From Sphingomonas natans (GTDB lineage Bacteria > Pseudomonadota > Alphaproteobacteria > Sphingomonadales > Sphingomonadaceae), in assembly GCF_030546695.1 (NCBI RefSeq), contig NZ_JAUOTP010000002.1:1-64000 (forward strand): a stretch of 64,000 nucleotides of DNA, written 5' to 3'. Below are positions 9,759 through 19,699 of this stretch, piece by piece. The position numbers and the translations under genes are program-made. The number at the start of each line of letters is the position of its first letter. Position 1 is the first letter of the stretch. The notes under the pieces were generated by a model. That model saw only the letters and a program-made list of their open reading frames with translations, was not told the DNA's origin and made no database searches.

Positions 9759-10699
9759 GCCGGCCTTCCTTGCAGCGCATCGTCGAGGATCGCCTGGACC
9801 AGCGCCTCGTACGAGATGCCGATCGCGCGCGCCTGTTCGGGCACGAGGCTGAGCGGGGTCATGCCGGGCTGGGTGTTGACCTCCAGCGAATAGAGGCCCG
9901 CCTCGCCCTGTTCATCGTCCCACCGGAAATCGGAGCGCGAGACGCCGCGGCAACCGAGCAGCCGGTGGGACTTGACCGCCATCGCCAGCATCGAGGCCGC
10001 GACATCGTCGGGGATGTTCTCGGCCGGGCAGACATGGGTGGTCATCCCGTCCGTATATTTGGCATCGTAATCGTACCATCCGGACTTCGGAATCAGTTCG
10101 GTGATGCCGAGCGCGCGCGGCCCCTCGGCGGTGTCGAGCACCGAAACGGTCAGTTCGCGCCCGCGAATATAGGGCTCGGCGAGCAACGTCTCGAAATGGC
10201 GCCACGGGCCTTCGCTGTCGCGCGCGATCGGATCGCCGACATTGCTTTCCGCCGTCACGATCGCGACGCCCACCGAGGAGCCTTCGTTGACGGGCTTCAG
10301 CACATAGGGCCGCGCGATCGGATCGCGCTCATACAGGGTTTCCGACGCGACGATCGTGCCCTGCGGCATGCGGATCCCGTGGGGGACGAGCGCCTGCTTG
10401 GTCAGCTCCTTGTCGATCGCGACGACCGAGGTGGCGAGCCCCGAATGCGTATAGGTCAGCCCCATCAGATCGAGCATGCCCTGGACGGTGCCGTCCTCGC
10501 CGGGAGAGCCGTGGAGCGCGTTGAAGACGATGTCGGGCGCGGCCGCGGCGAGCTTGAGCGCGACATCGCGGCCCATGTCGATCCGCGTCACGCGATGGCC
10601 AAGGCTCTCGCACGCCTTGGCGCAGCCCTCGCCCGAGACGAGGCTCACCTCGCGCTCGGCCGACCAGCCGCCCATCAGGACCACGACGTGGAGCGTCAT
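9755..10699 (-). CDS. ddl: D-alanine--D-alanine ligase
   Basis: ATP-grasp enzyme joining two D-alanines for the peptidoglycan stem peptide. The N-terminal LMGGWSAEREVSLVSG motif, HGSPGEDGTVQG, the ATP-grasp loop KPVNEGSSVGV and the metal-binding LEVNTQPGMT near the C-terminus are present. I chose the ATG at 10699, which overlaps the murB stop (ATGA) and gives 314 residues, the family length. The frame extends much further upstream only because it stays open behind murB. Confidence 0.96.
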   Translation of the reverse strand: MTLHVVVLMGGWSAEREVSLVSGEGCAKACESLGHRVTRIDMGRDVALKLAAAAPDIVFNALHGSPGEDGTVQGMLDLMGLTYTHSGLATSVVAIDKELTKQALVPHGIRMPQGTIVASETLYERDPIARPYVLKPVNEGSSVGVAIVTAESNVGDPIARDSEGPWRHFETLLAEPYIRGRELTVSVLDTAEGPRALGITELIPKSGWYDYDAKYTDGMTTHVCPAENIPDDVAASMLAMAVKSHRLLGCRGVSRSDFRWDDEQGEAGLYSLEVNTQPGMTPLSLVPEQARAIGISYEALVQAILDDALQGRPA

Positions 10700-11604
10700 T
10701 TCGCCACCCCGACGCGCTGGATTTCCCATTCGAGCTCGACGCCCGACTGCGCCTTGACGCGCGCGCGCACGTCCTCGCCCAGCGCCTCGATGTCGGCCGA
10801 GCTCGCCTTGTCGAGGTTGAGCAGGAAATTGGTGTGCTTCTCGGAGACCTGCGCGTCGCCACGCCGCAAGCCGCGACAGCCGGCGGCATCGACGAGCTGC
10901 CATGCCTTGTGGCCGTCCGGATTCTTGAAGGTCGAGCCGCCCGTACGGCTGCGCAGCGGCTGGCTGGCCTCGCGCTCCGCGGCGATGCGGTCCATCTCCG
11001 CGCCGATCGCCTTGGGATCGCCAGGCCTTCCCTGGAACACAGCCTCGACCACGACCGCGCCTGCGGGCACGTCGGAATGGCGATAGGTATAGCCGAAGCG
11101 CGCGGCGTCCCAGCGCTCGACGCTGCCGTCGCGCAGGACGAGCGTCGCCTCGATCAATATATCGCTCGCGTCGCGGCCATATGCGCCAGCATTCATCCGC
11201 GCCGCGCCGCCGACCGTGCCGGGGATGCCGCGCAGGAATTCGAGACCGGCAATGCCGGCGTCGCGCGCCGCGCTCGCGACGGTGATCCCCATCGCCGCCC
11301 CGCCTGCGCGCACGCGATAGTCCGGCTCGGCGACGACCCGCGCGAACGCCTTGGGCAGGCGCACAACCACGCCGGGAACGCCCCCGTCGCGCACAATCAG
11401 GTTCGAGCCGACGCCGACCGGCAGCACCGGGATCCCAGGATCGAGCGCGGCGAGGAAGCGCGCGAGATCGGCGGTGTCGGCCGGGCGCACGAGCCATTCG
11501 GCCGGGCCGCCGGTGCGGAACCAGATGAAATCGGCCAGCGATCCGCGCGCCTCGACCGTGCCGGCGAGCGCCGGCAGAGCGGACACGGCGGCGGAGGCGG
11601 CCAT
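10696..11604 (-). CDS. murB: UDP-N-acetylenolpyruvoylglucosamine reductase
   Basis: FAD-dependent enzyme reducing UDP-GlcNAc-enolpyruvate to UDP-MurNAc with NADPH. FAD-binding features are LPVGVGSNLIVRDGG and the IPGTVGGAARMNAGAYG segment. The catalytic serine region is RTGGSTFKNPDG. At 302 residues the protein is a type II-like short MurB. The ATG at 11604 is chosen because it starts 2 bases after the stop of the upstream small ORF; an ATG 14 codons earlier exists but would overlap that ORF. Confidence 0.95.
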   Translation of the reverse strand: MAASAAVSALPALAGTVEARGSLADFIWFRTGGPAEWLVRPADTADLARFLAALDPGIPVLPVGVGSNLIVRDGGVPGVVVRLPKAFARVVAEPDYRVRAGGAAMGITVASAARDAGIAGLEFLRGIPGTVGGAARMNAGAYGRDASDILIEATLVLRDGSVERWDAARFGYTYRHSDVPAGAVVVEAVFQGRPGDPKAIGAEMDRIAAEREASQPLRSRTGGSTFKNPDGHKAWQLVDAAGCRGLRRGDAQVSEKHTNFLLNLDKASSADIEALGEDVRARVKAQSGVELEWEIQRVGVAK

Positions 11605-11606
11605 AC

Positions 11607-11804
11607 TCACGGCTTGACCGACCAAAGCTCGAACCAGCTGCGCCACGCTTTCGCGCCTGCATCGAGCGCGGTCAGGCTTTGCTTCTGCGCGGTCGCGGCG
11701 TCACGGCCCGCCGACATCAGCTTGCTCGCCATATCAAGCTGCTGGCGCTGCACGGCCAAAGCCTGTTTCTGCATCGCGATCATCGCCTTCGCCACGTCAT
11801 TCAT
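11607..11804 (-). CDS. Small helical protein in dcw cluster (65 residues)
   Basis: This ORF sits between murC and murB. Its ATG overlaps the murC stop (ATGA) and murB starts 2 bases after its stop, so it is translated as part of the cluster. The product is 65 residues, predicted mostly helical, with Gln/Lys/Ala-rich heptad-like repeats ([15 protein letters not shown]) and a Trp-rich tail (WRSWFELW) that could sit at the membrane. It has no signal peptide. The pattern faintly recalls phasin-like helices. I know no named dcw protein that matches; function unknown. Confidence 0.8.
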   Translation of the reverse strand: MNDVAKAMIAMQKQALAVQRQQLDMASKLMSAGRDAATAQKQSLTALDAGAKAWRSWFELWSVKP

Positions 11805-13207
11805 GCGCGCGCACTCCGGATCGCATCGGCGAGGCCCGCCGCCCACTTCGTGATGTCGCCCGCGCCGAGGCAGACGACCATGTCGTCGGGCCGCGCCGTC
11901 TCCGCCAAAGCCTGCGCGAGCGCCTCGGGGCCGGCGATCGTCTGCGCCGCGCGGTGGCCGCGCTGCTTGAGCCCGTCGACGAGCGCGTCGGCATCGACGC
12001 CCTCGATCGGCTGTTCGCCCGCCGCATAGACGGGGGTCACATAGACGATGTCGGCCTCGTTGAACGCGCTCTGGAAATCGGTCATCAGATCGCGCAGCCG
12101 CGTGAAGCGATGCGGCTGGACGACCGCGATGACGCGCCCGCGCGCGCCCTCGGTCGCGGCCGACAGCACGGCTCTGATCTCGACCGGGTGATGTCCGTAA
12201 TCGTCGATGATCGTGATCCCGTCGACGTCGCCTACCTTGGTGAAGCGCCGCTTGACGCCACCGAACTTGGAGAAGCCGGTGCGGATCACGTCGTCCGGCA
12301 CGCCCAGCTCCAGCGCCACGCCGACCGCCGCCAGCGCATTCTGGACATTGTGGCGGCCCGGCATCGGCAGTTCGATATTCTCGATCGATCGCACGCTGCC
12401 GTCGCGGCTGCGGATCAGCGCCTCGAAGCGGTTGCCGCCCGGCACCGGCGTGACGTTCACGCCGCGCACGTCGGCCTGCGCCGAAAAGCCGTAGGTCACG
12501 ATCTTGCGGTCGCGCACGCGCGGGATGATCGCCTGCACCTCGGGGTGATCGAGGCACAGCAGCGCCGCGCCGTAGAAAGGGACATTCTCGACGAATTCGA
12601 CGAAGCTGTCCTTCACCTTCTCGAAACTGCCGTAATGATCGAGATGCTCGGGATCGATATTGGTGACGACCGCGATCGTGCCGTCGAGCCGCAGGAAGCT
12701 CCCGTCGCTCTCGTCCGCCTCGACGACCATCCAGTCCGACGCACCGAGGCGCGCATTCGATCCGTAGCTGTTGATGATCCCGCCATTGATCACGGTCGGA
12801 TCGACCCCGCCCGCATCCAGCAGCGCCGCGACCATCGAGGTCGTCGTCGTCTTGCCGTGCGTGCCCGCGACCGCGACAGTGGACTTGAGCCGCATCAGCT
12901 CGGCCAGCATCTCGGCGCGGCGCACGACCGGCACGCGCGTCTCCAGCGCCAGCTCGACCTCCGGGTTACCGCGCTTGATCGCGGTAGAGGTCACGACCAC
13001 CGCCGCATCGCCCAGATTTTCGGCCTTGTGCCCGATCGCGACGGGGATGCCGCGCGCGCGCAGCCCTTCGACGACATAGCCTTCGGCCACGTCGGAGCCC
13101 TGCACCTTGTAGCCCAGATTGTGCATCACCTCGGCGATGCCGGACATGCCGATCCCGCCGATCCCGATGAAGTGGATCGTGCCGATATCGGTCGCAACAC
13201 CGCGCAT
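11801..13207 (-). CDS. murC: UDP-N-acetylmuramate--L-alanine ligase
   Basis: Mur ligase adding L-Ala to UDP-MurNAc, the first stem-peptide step. The N-terminal nucleotide motif [18 protein letters not shown], the ATP loop [11 protein letters not shown] near residue 120, and the central motifs [10 protein letters not shown] and [11 protein letters not shown] are present. The C-terminal domain has the DYGHHPVEI motif. The 468 residues are typical. Its Shine-Dalgarno (GGAGGA, 4 bases before the ATG) is buried in a 9-pair hairpin at 13212-13232. Confidence 0.97.
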   Translation of the reverse strand: MRGVATDIGTIHFIGIGGIGMSGIAEVMHNLGYKVQGSDVAEGYVVEGLRARGIPVAIGHKAENLGDAAVVVTSTAIKRGNPEVELALETRVPVVRRAEMLAELMRLKSTVAVAGTHGKTTTTSMVAALLDAGGVDPTVINGGIINSYGSNARLGASDWMVVEADESDGSFLRLDGTIAVVTNIDPEHLDHYGSFEKVKDSFVEFVENVPFYGAALLCLDHPEVQAIIPRVRDRKIVTYGFSAQADVRGVNVTPVPGGNRFEALIRSRDGSVRSIENIELPMPGRHNVQNALAAVGVALELGVPDDVIRTGFSKFGGVKRRFTKVGDVDGITIIDDYGHHPVEIRAVLSAATEGARGRVIAVVQPHRFTRLRDLMTDFQSAFNEADIVYVTPVYAAGEQPIEGVDADALVDGLKQRGHRAAQTIAGPEALAQALAETARPDDMVVCLGAGDITKWAAGLADAIRSARA

Positions 13208-13211
13208 CAGA

Positions 13212-13232
13212 TCCTCCCCCGCAGGGGGAGGA
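13212..13232 (-). promoter_or_regulatory. Hairpin holding murC ribosome binding site
   Basis: TCCTCCCCC and GGGGGAGGA pair perfectly (9 bp, 3-base loop). On the mRNA strand the 3' arm is the murC Shine-Dalgarno. The sequence resembles one end of the family 1 palindromic repeats. It could limit murC translation unless opened by ribosomes or other factors. Confidence 0.6.
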
Positions 13233-13247
13233 ATTTCACGGAATCCT

Positions 13248-14429
13248 TCAAGTCATCTTCCTTCCCATGGCGAGCGCCGCGCCGGCCGGCGCTGCCAGCC
13301 CGCGAACATCGTCGCCGATCGCATCCATCACCGGCGGCCGGCCGAAGCTCTCGACCAGATCGGCAAGATCCTCGGTCGCGCGCGGAAAGCCGCATGCCTT
13401 GGCGCGGTTGGCGGCGACGATCAGCGCCTCCGGATCGCCGAGCAACGCCTCCATCTGCCGCGCCAGCTCCTTCGGCGTGAACTGCGCCTGCGGGATCATC
13501 CGCGCGCCGCCCTCCGAGGCCATTTCCCGCGCATTCCACGTCTGGTGATCGTCCATCGCGCTCGGCAGCGGCACGAGGATCGCGGGGCGCCCCGCTACGG
13601 TCAGCTCGGCGATCGTCGAGGCGCCCGCGCGCGCGATGACGAGGTGCGAGCGATCGAGGATCGCGGGCAGATCCTCCAGATAGGTGGCCAGCTCGGCCGG
13701 GATGCCGAGCTCGCGATAGCGCGCGCGGGGCCCGTCGATATCCTCGGGCCGGCATTGCTGGACGACCTGCAGCCGCATCCGGATCGCATCTGGCAACAGT
13801 CCCAGCCCATCGGGCACGACGGTCGAGAGGATCGTCGCGCCCTGGCTGCCGCCGGTGACGAGGATCCGGAACGGGCCGTTCTCGTCGATCGCCGGGAAGG
13901 GCCGCTCGCCCATCGCCTTGACGATCTCGCGCACGGGATTGCCGACGAGGTGCGTCTTCTTCTTGTAGCGCGGCTTGAGCCGATCGACCGTCGGGTAAGC
14001 GGTCGCGATCGCGCGTACCCGCCCGGCGAGCAGCCGGTTCACCCGGCCGAGCACCGCATTCTGCTCGTGAATGACGGTCGGGATCCCGTCCTTCATCGCA
14101 CCGAGCAAGGCAGGCAGCGAAGGATAGCCGCCGAAGCCGACGACCGCGGTCGGCGCGAAGCCCGCATAAAGCCGCCGCGCCATTGCCCGCCCGTCGCGGA
14201 TCCCGCCCAGCGCCTTCAGCCAGCCCAAGGGGCCGCCGGCGATGCGCCCGGCCGGCATGACATGCGTCTCGACGCCCTCGAACAGGCCAGGGATGCGCGC
14301 GCCGCGCTCATCGGTGATGAGCGCGACATGGTGGCCGCGCGCGGTCAGCTCGGCGGCGAGCGCGTGCGCAGGGACCATGTGGCCGCCCGTGCCCCCGGCG
14401 GCGAGGACGAAATGGCGCACGATGCTCAT
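13248..14429 (-). CDS. murG: Undecaprenyl-PP-MurNAc-pentapeptide GlcNAc transferase
   Basis: GT28 glycosyltransferase at the inner membrane face that converts lipid I to lipid II with UDP-GlcNAc. Signatures are the first G loop [15 protein letters not shown] at the N-terminus, [13 protein letters not shown], and the UDP-GlcNAc region [24 protein letters not shown]. The 393 residues are slightly long. It starts within the ftsW stop (ATGA). A 40-base gap with the SD hairpin separates it from murC. Confidence 0.96.
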   Translation of the reverse strand: MSIVRHFVLAAGGTGGHMVPAHALAAELTARGHHVALITDERGARIPGLFEGVETHVMPAGRIAGGPLGWLKALGGIRDGRAMARRLYAGFAPTAVVGFGGYPSLPALLGAMKDGIPTVIHEQNAVLGRVNRLLAGRVRAIATAYPTVDRLKPRYKKKTHLVGNPVREIVKAMGERPFPAIDENGPFRILVTGGSQGATILSTVVPDGLGLLPDAIRMRLQVVQQCRPEDIDGPRARYRELGIPAELATYLEDLPAILDRSHLVIARAGASTIAELTVAGRPAILVPLPSAMDDHQTWNAREMASEGGARMIPQAQFTPKELARQMEALLGDPEALIVAANRAKACGFPRATEDLADLVESFGRPPVMDAIGDDVRGLAAPAGAALAMGRKMT

Positions 14430-15700
14430 CTTTGGGCGGTCCGCTCCGGTCCGCCCGCGACACCCGAATTCCAGGTGACGATATAAGGCGAGCGGCTGAG
14501 ATACGGATTCTTGCGCGTGAAGGCGAGCAGCAGCCCGAAGCCGAGGCTCAGCGCGATCATCGACGATCCGCCATAGGAGATGAAGGGCAGCGTCATGCCC
14601 TTCGACGGCGCCAGGTGGACGTTGACCATCATGTTGATCAGCGCCTGCAGCCCGAATTGCGTGGCCAGCCCCGCGCTCGCGAAGAACAGGAACTGGTCCT
14701 CCTCGTGGAGCAGCTTGATGAACACGCGCATCACGATCGCGAGATAGATGAGCGCGATCGCGAGGCAGGCGATCAGCCCGAATTCCTCGCCGATCACCGA
14801 ATAGATATAATCGGTGTGCGGCTCGGGCAGGCGGAACTTCATGATCCCCGCGCCCGGCCCCATGCCGACCAGCCCGCCATTGGTGAGCGTGTTGTAGGCG
14901 CTCTCCACCTGATAGCTATCGACCTGCTTGCCGGCCTCGCCGATCTTGAGGAAGCCATCGATCCGCGTGCGCGCGACCGAATAGAACATGTAGGCGCAGC
15001 CCAGCGCGCCGACGCCGGCCGCGCCGATCACACCGAGCCACTTGAGCGGGAAGCCCGAGAGGGTCAGCAGACACAGCCAGACGCTCGCGAAGATCACGGT
15101 CTGTCCGAGATCGGGCTGCTTCATCAGGAAACCGCCGATCAGCGCGAGATAGCCGAAGGTCATCGGCACGACGGGGAGCTGCTGATCCCGGCTGCGCAGC
15201 GAGAGCACCCACGCGACCGCGACGACGAACATGGGCTTCAGGAATTCGGACGGCTGCACCTGGATCGGCCCGAGGAAGATCCAGCGCTGCGCGCCGTTCT
15301 TCTCCGCCCCGCCCAAGATCGGCACGAGGATCAGCAGGATCGTGAACAGCACCGCGCCGGCCAGCGCGAGCTTGCGCGCGATGTCCTTGGGCAGCATCGA
15401 CGTCGCGATCAGCACGGGCACGGCGAGCGCGGTCCACATCAGCTGCCGCCAGAAATAAAAGAGCGTCGGCATCGTGTGCGTCGCATCGGAATAACGATGC
15501 GCGGCGGCGGGCGCGGCGGCCGCGACCGCGATCAGGCCGATGCCGATCAGCAACGTGACGAGCGCGAGCAGGACGCGATCGATCTCCCAGAACCACACGG
15601 CCAAAGCCGAGCGATCGCCGCGACCGAAGCGATCGCCGCGGCGCTTGGCGGGCAAGGGCCGGCGCGGGGTGGGCGGCGGATCGAATGCGACGCTTGCCAT
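14426..15700 (-). CDS. ftsW: Septal peptidoglycan polymerase FtsW
   Basis: SEDS-family glycosyltransferase acting with FtsI at the septum. The protein has a short Arg/Pro-rich cytoplasmic N-terminus and then about ten membrane segments. Family motifs include GAQRWIFLGPIQVQPSEFLK and the C-terminal PFISYGGSSMIALSLGFGLLL. The ATG at 15700 gives 424 residues; the frame runs on upstream but that part is repeat sequence. It overlaps murG by 4 bases. The 154-base gap before it holds a palindromic repeat. Confidence 0.96.
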   Translation of the reverse strand: MASVAFDPPPTPRRPLPAKRRGDRFGRGDRSALAVWFWEIDRVLLALVTLLIGIGLIAVAAAAPAAAHRYSDATHTMPTLFYFWRQLMWTALAVPVLIATSMLPKDIARKLALAGAVLFTILLILVPILGGAEKNGAQRWIFLGPIQVQPSEFLKPMFVVAVAWVLSLRSRDQQLPVVPMTFGYLALIGGFLMKQPDLGQTVIFASVWLCLLTLSGFPLKWLGVIGAAGVGALGCAYMFYSVARTRIDGFLKIGEAGKQVDSYQVESAYNTLTNGGLVGMGPGAGIMKFRLPEPHTDYIYSVIGEEFGLIACLAIALIYLAIVMRVFIKLLHEEDQFLFFASAGLATQFGLQALINMMVNVHLAPSKGMTLPFISYGGSSMIALSLGFGLLLAFTRKNPYLSRSPYIVTWNSGVAGGPERTAQR

Positions 15701-15730
15701 CAGTGCTTCAGCCCCCAAACATTCCTCATC

Positions 15731-15840
15731 CGCTCGGTTCGAGCGGAGTTCGAGCTCGTCGAGAACGAAGTCGAGAAGGCCGGTGCGGCGGTTCTCGACG
15801 GGCGCTTCTCGACAAGCTCGAAGCTGCTCGAACCCAACGG
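15731..15840. repeat. Palindromic repeat in murD-ftsW gap
   Basis: The two halves are inverted, imperfect copies of about 35-40 bases around GGTTCGAGC, GTTCGAGCTCGTCGAGAA and GTCGAGAAG-type blocks. It separates murD from ftsW, where other junctions of the cluster overlap. It probably belongs to the GAGCTTGTCGA-type intergenic repeats seen again at 26588. Confidence 0.7.
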
Positions 15841-15854
15841 TGATTGCAGGATGC

Positions 15855-17255
15855 TCACAGCCCGGACACCGCATCGCGAAACGCCTGGCCCCGCGCCTCA
15901 TAATCCGTGAACTGATCGAAGCTCGCGCAGGCCGGCGACAGCATCACGACCTCGCCGGGCTTCGCCGCCGCCGCCGCCGCGCGCACGGCCGCCTCGAGCG
16001 TGATGCTCTCTTCGACGCCCAAACCGGCCTCTTTCAGGATCCGCGCGAACATCGGCCCCGCCTCTCCGATCGTGTAGCCCCTTACGACATGATCGAAGTG
16101 CGGAGCGCAATCGTCGAGGTCGTCGGTCTTGGCCAGACCGCCCAGAATCCAGTGGATAAGTGGGTAGGCCGCGAGCGCGGGCGCGGTCGCGGTCGCGTTG
16201 GTCGCCTTGCTGTCGTTCACGAACAGCACGCCGTCCTTCTCGGCAACGCGCTCCATCCGGTGCGGCAGGCCGGGATAGGTGCGCAGGCCCTGCTCGATCA
16301 CGTCCTCGTCGAGGCCGAGGATCCGGCACGTCGCGACCGCGCAGCGGACGTTCTGGGCGTTGTGCGGCCCCTGCAGCGCCGGCCAGTTCGCCTGATCGCC
16401 GATCGCCACCTCGTCGCTCAGCATGAAGCCGAGCCCGTCGGGGGCATCGTCGAGCACCGCATATTCGGCCTCGGACCAGGCATCGACGACCGCGGCATGG
16501 CCTTCGCTCTGCATCGCGAACAGCCGCGCCTTGGAGGCGGCATAGCCTTCGAACCCGTCATAGCGATCGAGATGGTCGGGGGTGATGTTGGTCAGCACCG
16601 CGACGTCGCAGTCGAGCGTGAAGGTCAGGTCGATCTGGTAGCTCGACAGTTCCAGCACATAGACGCCGCCTTCGGCGAGCGGATCGCGCGAGAGGATGGG
16701 CAGGCCGATATTGCCGCCCATCAGGCTGGGGATGCGGGCCGTCTCGAGGATATGGTGGATGAGCGCGGTCGTCGTCGATTTGCCGTTGGTGCCAGTGATG
16801 CCGACGACCCGGTGCGCGGGCAGCGCGGCGCGGGCCCGCGCGAAAAGCTCGATGTCGCCGATGATCGGCACGCGCGCCTTGTGCGCGTGGGCGACGATCG
16901 GGTGGCGGTTGAGCGGCACGCCGGGGGAGACGATCACCGCGTCATAACCGGCGAGATCGATCGCCAGCGGATCGGCGAAATCCAATTCCTCCCCGGCACG
17001 GGGAGGGGGACCATCCGCAGGATGGTGGAGGGGGCTGACAACCGGCGTGGCGCTGGAGGCAGAGCCCCCTCCACCGGCTTCGCCGGTCCCCCTCCCCGTA
17101 CCGGGGAGGATCAGCGCATCCCGCTTCGCTTCGTCCGAATCCCACGCCGTCACGCGCGCACCGCTCGCCAGCAGCGCCTCGACGGTTGCGACGCCGCTCC
17201 GCGCCAGCCCGAGGACGGCGTAACGCTTCCCCGCAAAGGCCGGAGACGTGATCAC
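15855..17255 (-). CDS. murD: UDP-MurNAc-L-Ala--D-Glu ligase with in-frame repeat insert
   Basis: Mur ligase adding D-glutamate. The GTG start at 17255 overlaps the mraY stop (GTGA). Motifs include [16 protein letters not shown] at the N-terminus, the ATP loop [15 protein letters not shown] near residue 157, [12 protein letters not shown], and [12 protein letters not shown]. The 466-residue protein carries an odd Gly/Pro/Ser-rich stretch at about residues 48-90, between the Rossmann-like first strands and the conserved [16 protein letters not shown]. That stretch is exactly the copy B family 1 repeat (16988-17109), read in frame without a stop. The rest looks intact, so the enzyme is probably active with a surface loop. 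Confidence 0.95.
   Translation of the reverse strand: MITSPAFAGKRYAVLGLARSGVATVEALLASGARVTAWDSDEAKRDALILPGTGRGTGEAGGGGSASSATPVVSPLHHPADGPPPRAGEELDFADPLAIDLAGYDAVIVSPGVPLNRHPIVAHAHKARVPIIGDIELFARARAALPAHRVVGITGTNGKSTTTALIHHILETARIPSLMGGNIGLPILSRDPLAEGGVYVLELSSYQIDLTFTLDCDVAVLTNITPDHLDRYDGFEGYAASKARLFAMQSEGHAAVVDAWSEAEYAVLDDAPDGLGFMLSDEVAIGDQANWPALQGPHNAQNVRCAVATCRILGLDEDVIEQGLRTYPGLPHRMERVAEKDGVLFVNDSKATNATATAPALAAYPLIHWILGGLAKTDDLDDCAPHFDHVVRGYTIGEAGPMFARILKEAGLGVEESITLEAAVRAAAAAAKPGEVVMLSPACASFDQFTDYEARGQAFRDAVSGL
16988..17109. repeat. Palindromic repeat family 1 copy B inside murD
   Basis: Ends with the same CCTCCCCGGCACGGGGAGG / CCTCCCCGTACCGGGGAGG palindromes as copies A and C, with matching GGGGGACC and GGTCCCCC flanks. 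The full 122 bases lie inside murD codons 48-90. Confidence 0.85.
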
Positions 17256-18322
17256 CGCAGCTTCAGCGTCGCGAGGCCGGCCAGCGCCAGCACGAAGCTG
17301 ATGATCCAGAAGCGGATCACCACCGTCGGCTCGCTCCAGCCCAGTTGCTCGAAATGGTGGTGGATCGGCGCCATCTTGAAGATGCGCTTGCCGGTGCGCT
17401 TGTAGAAGAAGACCTGCAGGATCACCGAGACGGTCTCCAGCACGAACAGCCCGCCGACGATCAGCAGCACGATCTCGTGATGATCGACCACCGCGATCGC
17501 CCCCAAGGCGCCGCCCAAAGCCAGCGATCCGGTATCGCCCATGAACACCGCCGCCGGCGGCGCATTGAACCACAGGAAGGCGAGCCCGCCGCCGATGATG
17601 CACGCGGTCAGGATCGTCAGGTCGCCCGCGCCCGGCACGTGCGGGATGCCGAGATAGGTCGCGAACTTGATGTTGCCGACCATGTAGCTGATCACGAAGA
17701 AAGCGAGGCTGGCGATCACGACCGGCATCGTCGCGAGCCCGTCGAGCCCGTCGGTCAGGTTCACGGCATTGCCGAAGCCGACGATGATGAACGCCGCGAA
17801 GAAGATATAGAGCGGCCCCAGATCGATGACCGGCCCGTTATAAAACGGCAGATACAATACGGTCGAGTTGCCGCTGGTGATGATCCACGCCGCCACGCCC
17901 GCGATCGCGAACTCCATCCCCAGCCGCGCCTTGCCCGACAGGCCATTGTGGCTGCGCTTGGTGACCTTGTCGTAATCGTCGAGGAAGCCGATCAGCCCGA
18001 AGCCCAGCGTCACGAGCATGCACGCCCAGGTGTAGCGGTTGTTGAGATCCATCCACAAAAGCATCGAGATGCTGACGGTCGTCAGGATCATCAGCCCGCC
18101 CATCGTCGGCGTGCCGGCCTTCTTGAGGTGCGTCTGCGGCCCGTCGGCGCGGATCGGCTGGCCCTTGCCCTGCTTGATCCGCAGCCAGCCGATGAAGCGC
18201 GGCCCGATCAGCAGGCCGAGGAACAGGGCCGTCATCGCCGCCGCGCCCGCGCGGAAGGTGATGTAGCGGATCAGGTTCAGGACATGCGGAAAGCCGAGCG
18301 AGTCGGCGAGTACGTACAGCAT
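17252..18322 (-). CDS. mraY: Phospho-MurNAc-pentapeptide transferase
   Basis: Integral membrane enzyme transferring phospho-MurNAc-pentapeptide to undecaprenyl phosphate (lipid I). About ten membrane segments and the catalytic Asp motifs are visible: [12 protein letters not shown] near residue 117, [13 protein letters not shown], and the [12 protein letters not shown] loop. The conserved HHHFEQ near the C-terminus is the loop E histidine cluster. The 356 residues are typical. It lies 3 bases after murF and overlaps murD. Confidence 0.97.
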   Translation of the reverse strand: MLYVLADSLGFPHVLNLIRYITFRAGAAAMTALFLGLLIGPRFIGWLRIKQGKGQPIRADGPQTHLKKAGTPTMGGLMILTTVSISMLLWMDLNNRYTWACMLVTLGFGLIGFLDDYDKVTKRSHNGLSGKARLGMEFAIAGVAAWIITSGNSTVLYLPFYNGPVIDLGPLYIFFAAFIIVGFGNAVNLTDGLDGLATMPVVIASLAFFVISYMVGNIKFATYLGIPHVPGAGDLTILTACIIGGGLAFLWFNAPPAAVFMGDTGSLALGGALGAIAVVDHHEIVLLIVGGLFVLETVSVILQVFFYKRTGKRIFKMAPIHHHFEQLGWSEPTVVIRFWIISFVLALAGLATLKLR

Positions 18323-18325
18323 CGG

Positions 18326-19693
18326 TTATGCGGTCCCCGCCAGCGCGTCCACGACACGCGCCAGCCCGATCGAGTTGGATCCCTTGACGAGTACCGCGTC
18401 GCCGACCCCGATCAGCGCACGCGCCCGGGTCGCCGCGGCGGCGGCGTCGGCCACATGCGCGAATTCGGTCCGCCCCTCAAGCGCTTCGGCCAGCGGACCC
18501 ATCTCCGATCCGACGAGCAGCGCGAAATCGACGTTGGCCGCGGCGATCGGCCCGGCAAGCGCGGCATGTTCGCTGGCCTCGGACGGGCCGAGCTCGCGCA
18601 TCGATCCCAGGATCGCGATCCGCCGCGTCGCCTTTTCCTGGCCGAGCACCGCGAGCGTCGCGCGCATAGAAGCGGGATTGGCGTTGTACGCCTCGTCGAT
18701 CAGCAGCGCCTCGCCGTCGGCGAACGCGATCGGCAGGCGGCGGCCGCGCCCGGCGAGCCCGGCCATCTCGGCAAGCGCCACGCCCGCCGCGGGCAGATCG
18801 CCGCCGACCGCCTCGACCGCGGCGAGGATCGCGAGCGCGTTCGAGACCCAGTGCGCGCCGGGCTGGCCCAAAGTGAAGGTCAGTTCGGCATCGCGCAGCC
18901 GCGCGACGATCAGCGTCCCCGCCGCCTGACTTATCGATTCGCGCGCCCAGACGTCCGCCGCCTTGTCGTGCCCGAAGGTGACGATGTCGGACGCGAAAGG
19001 CCGCGCGGCGGCGATCAGCCGCTCGCGATGCGGGCTGTCATAGGGGATGATCGCGGTGCCGCCGGGCTTCAGGCCTTCGAAGATCTCGGCCTTCGCATCG
19101 GCGATCGCGCCTTCATCGGCGAAGAAGGCGCCGTGCGCGAGCGCGACCGCGGTGACGATTCCGACATGCGGGCGGACGAGCCGCGTCAGCACCGCCAGTT
19201 CGCCGGCATGGTTCATCCCCATCTCGAAGATGCCGAAGCGCGTCGCGGCGGGCATCCGCGCGAGGCTCAGCGGCACGCCGACATGGTTGTTGTAGCTCTT
19301 GAGGCTGCGATGCGCTGAGCCCGGCGCACCGCGATCGAGCGCCGCGAACAGCGCTTCCTTGACGCTCGTCTTGCCGACCGAGCCGGTCACGCCGATCACG
19401 TGCCCGACCATCCGCGCGCGCGACGCCATGCCCAGCGCGTCGAGCGCGCGTGCCGTATCGGCGACGCGGACATGCGGGCCCTCGACGGGATCGGAGGCCA
19501 GCACCCCGGCCGCGCCCTGCGCGAACGCCTGCGCGACGAAGCGATGCCCATCGGTCGTCTCGCCCTTGAGCGCGACGAACAGATCGCCCGGACCGACCTC
19601 GCGGCTGTCGAAGGCGACGCCCGAGACGGCGAAGTCGGCCGAGGCCGAACCGCCGGTGGCGGCGGCGATCTCGGCGGAGGTCCAGAGGGACAT
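18326..19693 (-). CDS. murF: UDP-MurNAc-tripeptide--D-Ala-D-Ala ligase
   Basis: Last cytoplasmic Mur ligase, adding D-Ala-D-Ala from Ddl. ATP loop GVTGSVGKTSVKEALF near residue 106, EMGMNHAGELAVLT, and DEAYNANPASMRATL are present. The 455 residues are normal. Its Shine-Dalgarno (GGAGG, 6 bases before the ATG) is part of the end of the palindromic repeat that fills the murE-murF gap. Confidence 0.97.
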   Translation of the reverse strand: MSLWTSAEIAAATGGSASADFAVSGVAFDSREVGPGDLFVALKGETTDGHRFVAQAFAQGAAGVLASDPVEGPHVRVADTARALDALGMASRARMVGHVIGVTGSVGKTSVKEALFAALDRGAPGSAHRSLKSYNNHVGVPLSLARMPAATRFGIFEMGMNHAGELAVLTRLVRPHVGIVTAVALAHGAFFADEGAIADAKAEIFEGLKPGGTAIIPYDSPHRERLIAAARPFASDIVTFGHDKAADVWARESISQAAGTLIVARLRDAELTFTLGQPGAHWVSNALAILAAVEAVGGDLPAAGVALAEMAGLAGRGRRLPIAFADGEALLIDEAYNANPASMRATLAVLGQEKATRRIAILGSMRELGPSEASEHAALAGPIAAANVDFALLVGSEMGPLAEALEGRTEFAHVADAAAAATRARALIGVGDAVLVKGSNSIGLARVVDALAGTA

Positions 19694-19699
19694 CTAGTT

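Noticed and set aside
9755-11662. 635-residue frame joining an upstream part to Ddl
   Set aside because: The first half is the shadow of murB in another frame. Ddl starts at 10699 where the stop/start overlap and family N-terminus agree.
14432-15910. 492-residue plus-strand ORF over ftsW
   Set aside because: Antisense shadow of ftsW with Arg/Asp/Glu/Gln-rich composition and no recognisable domain.
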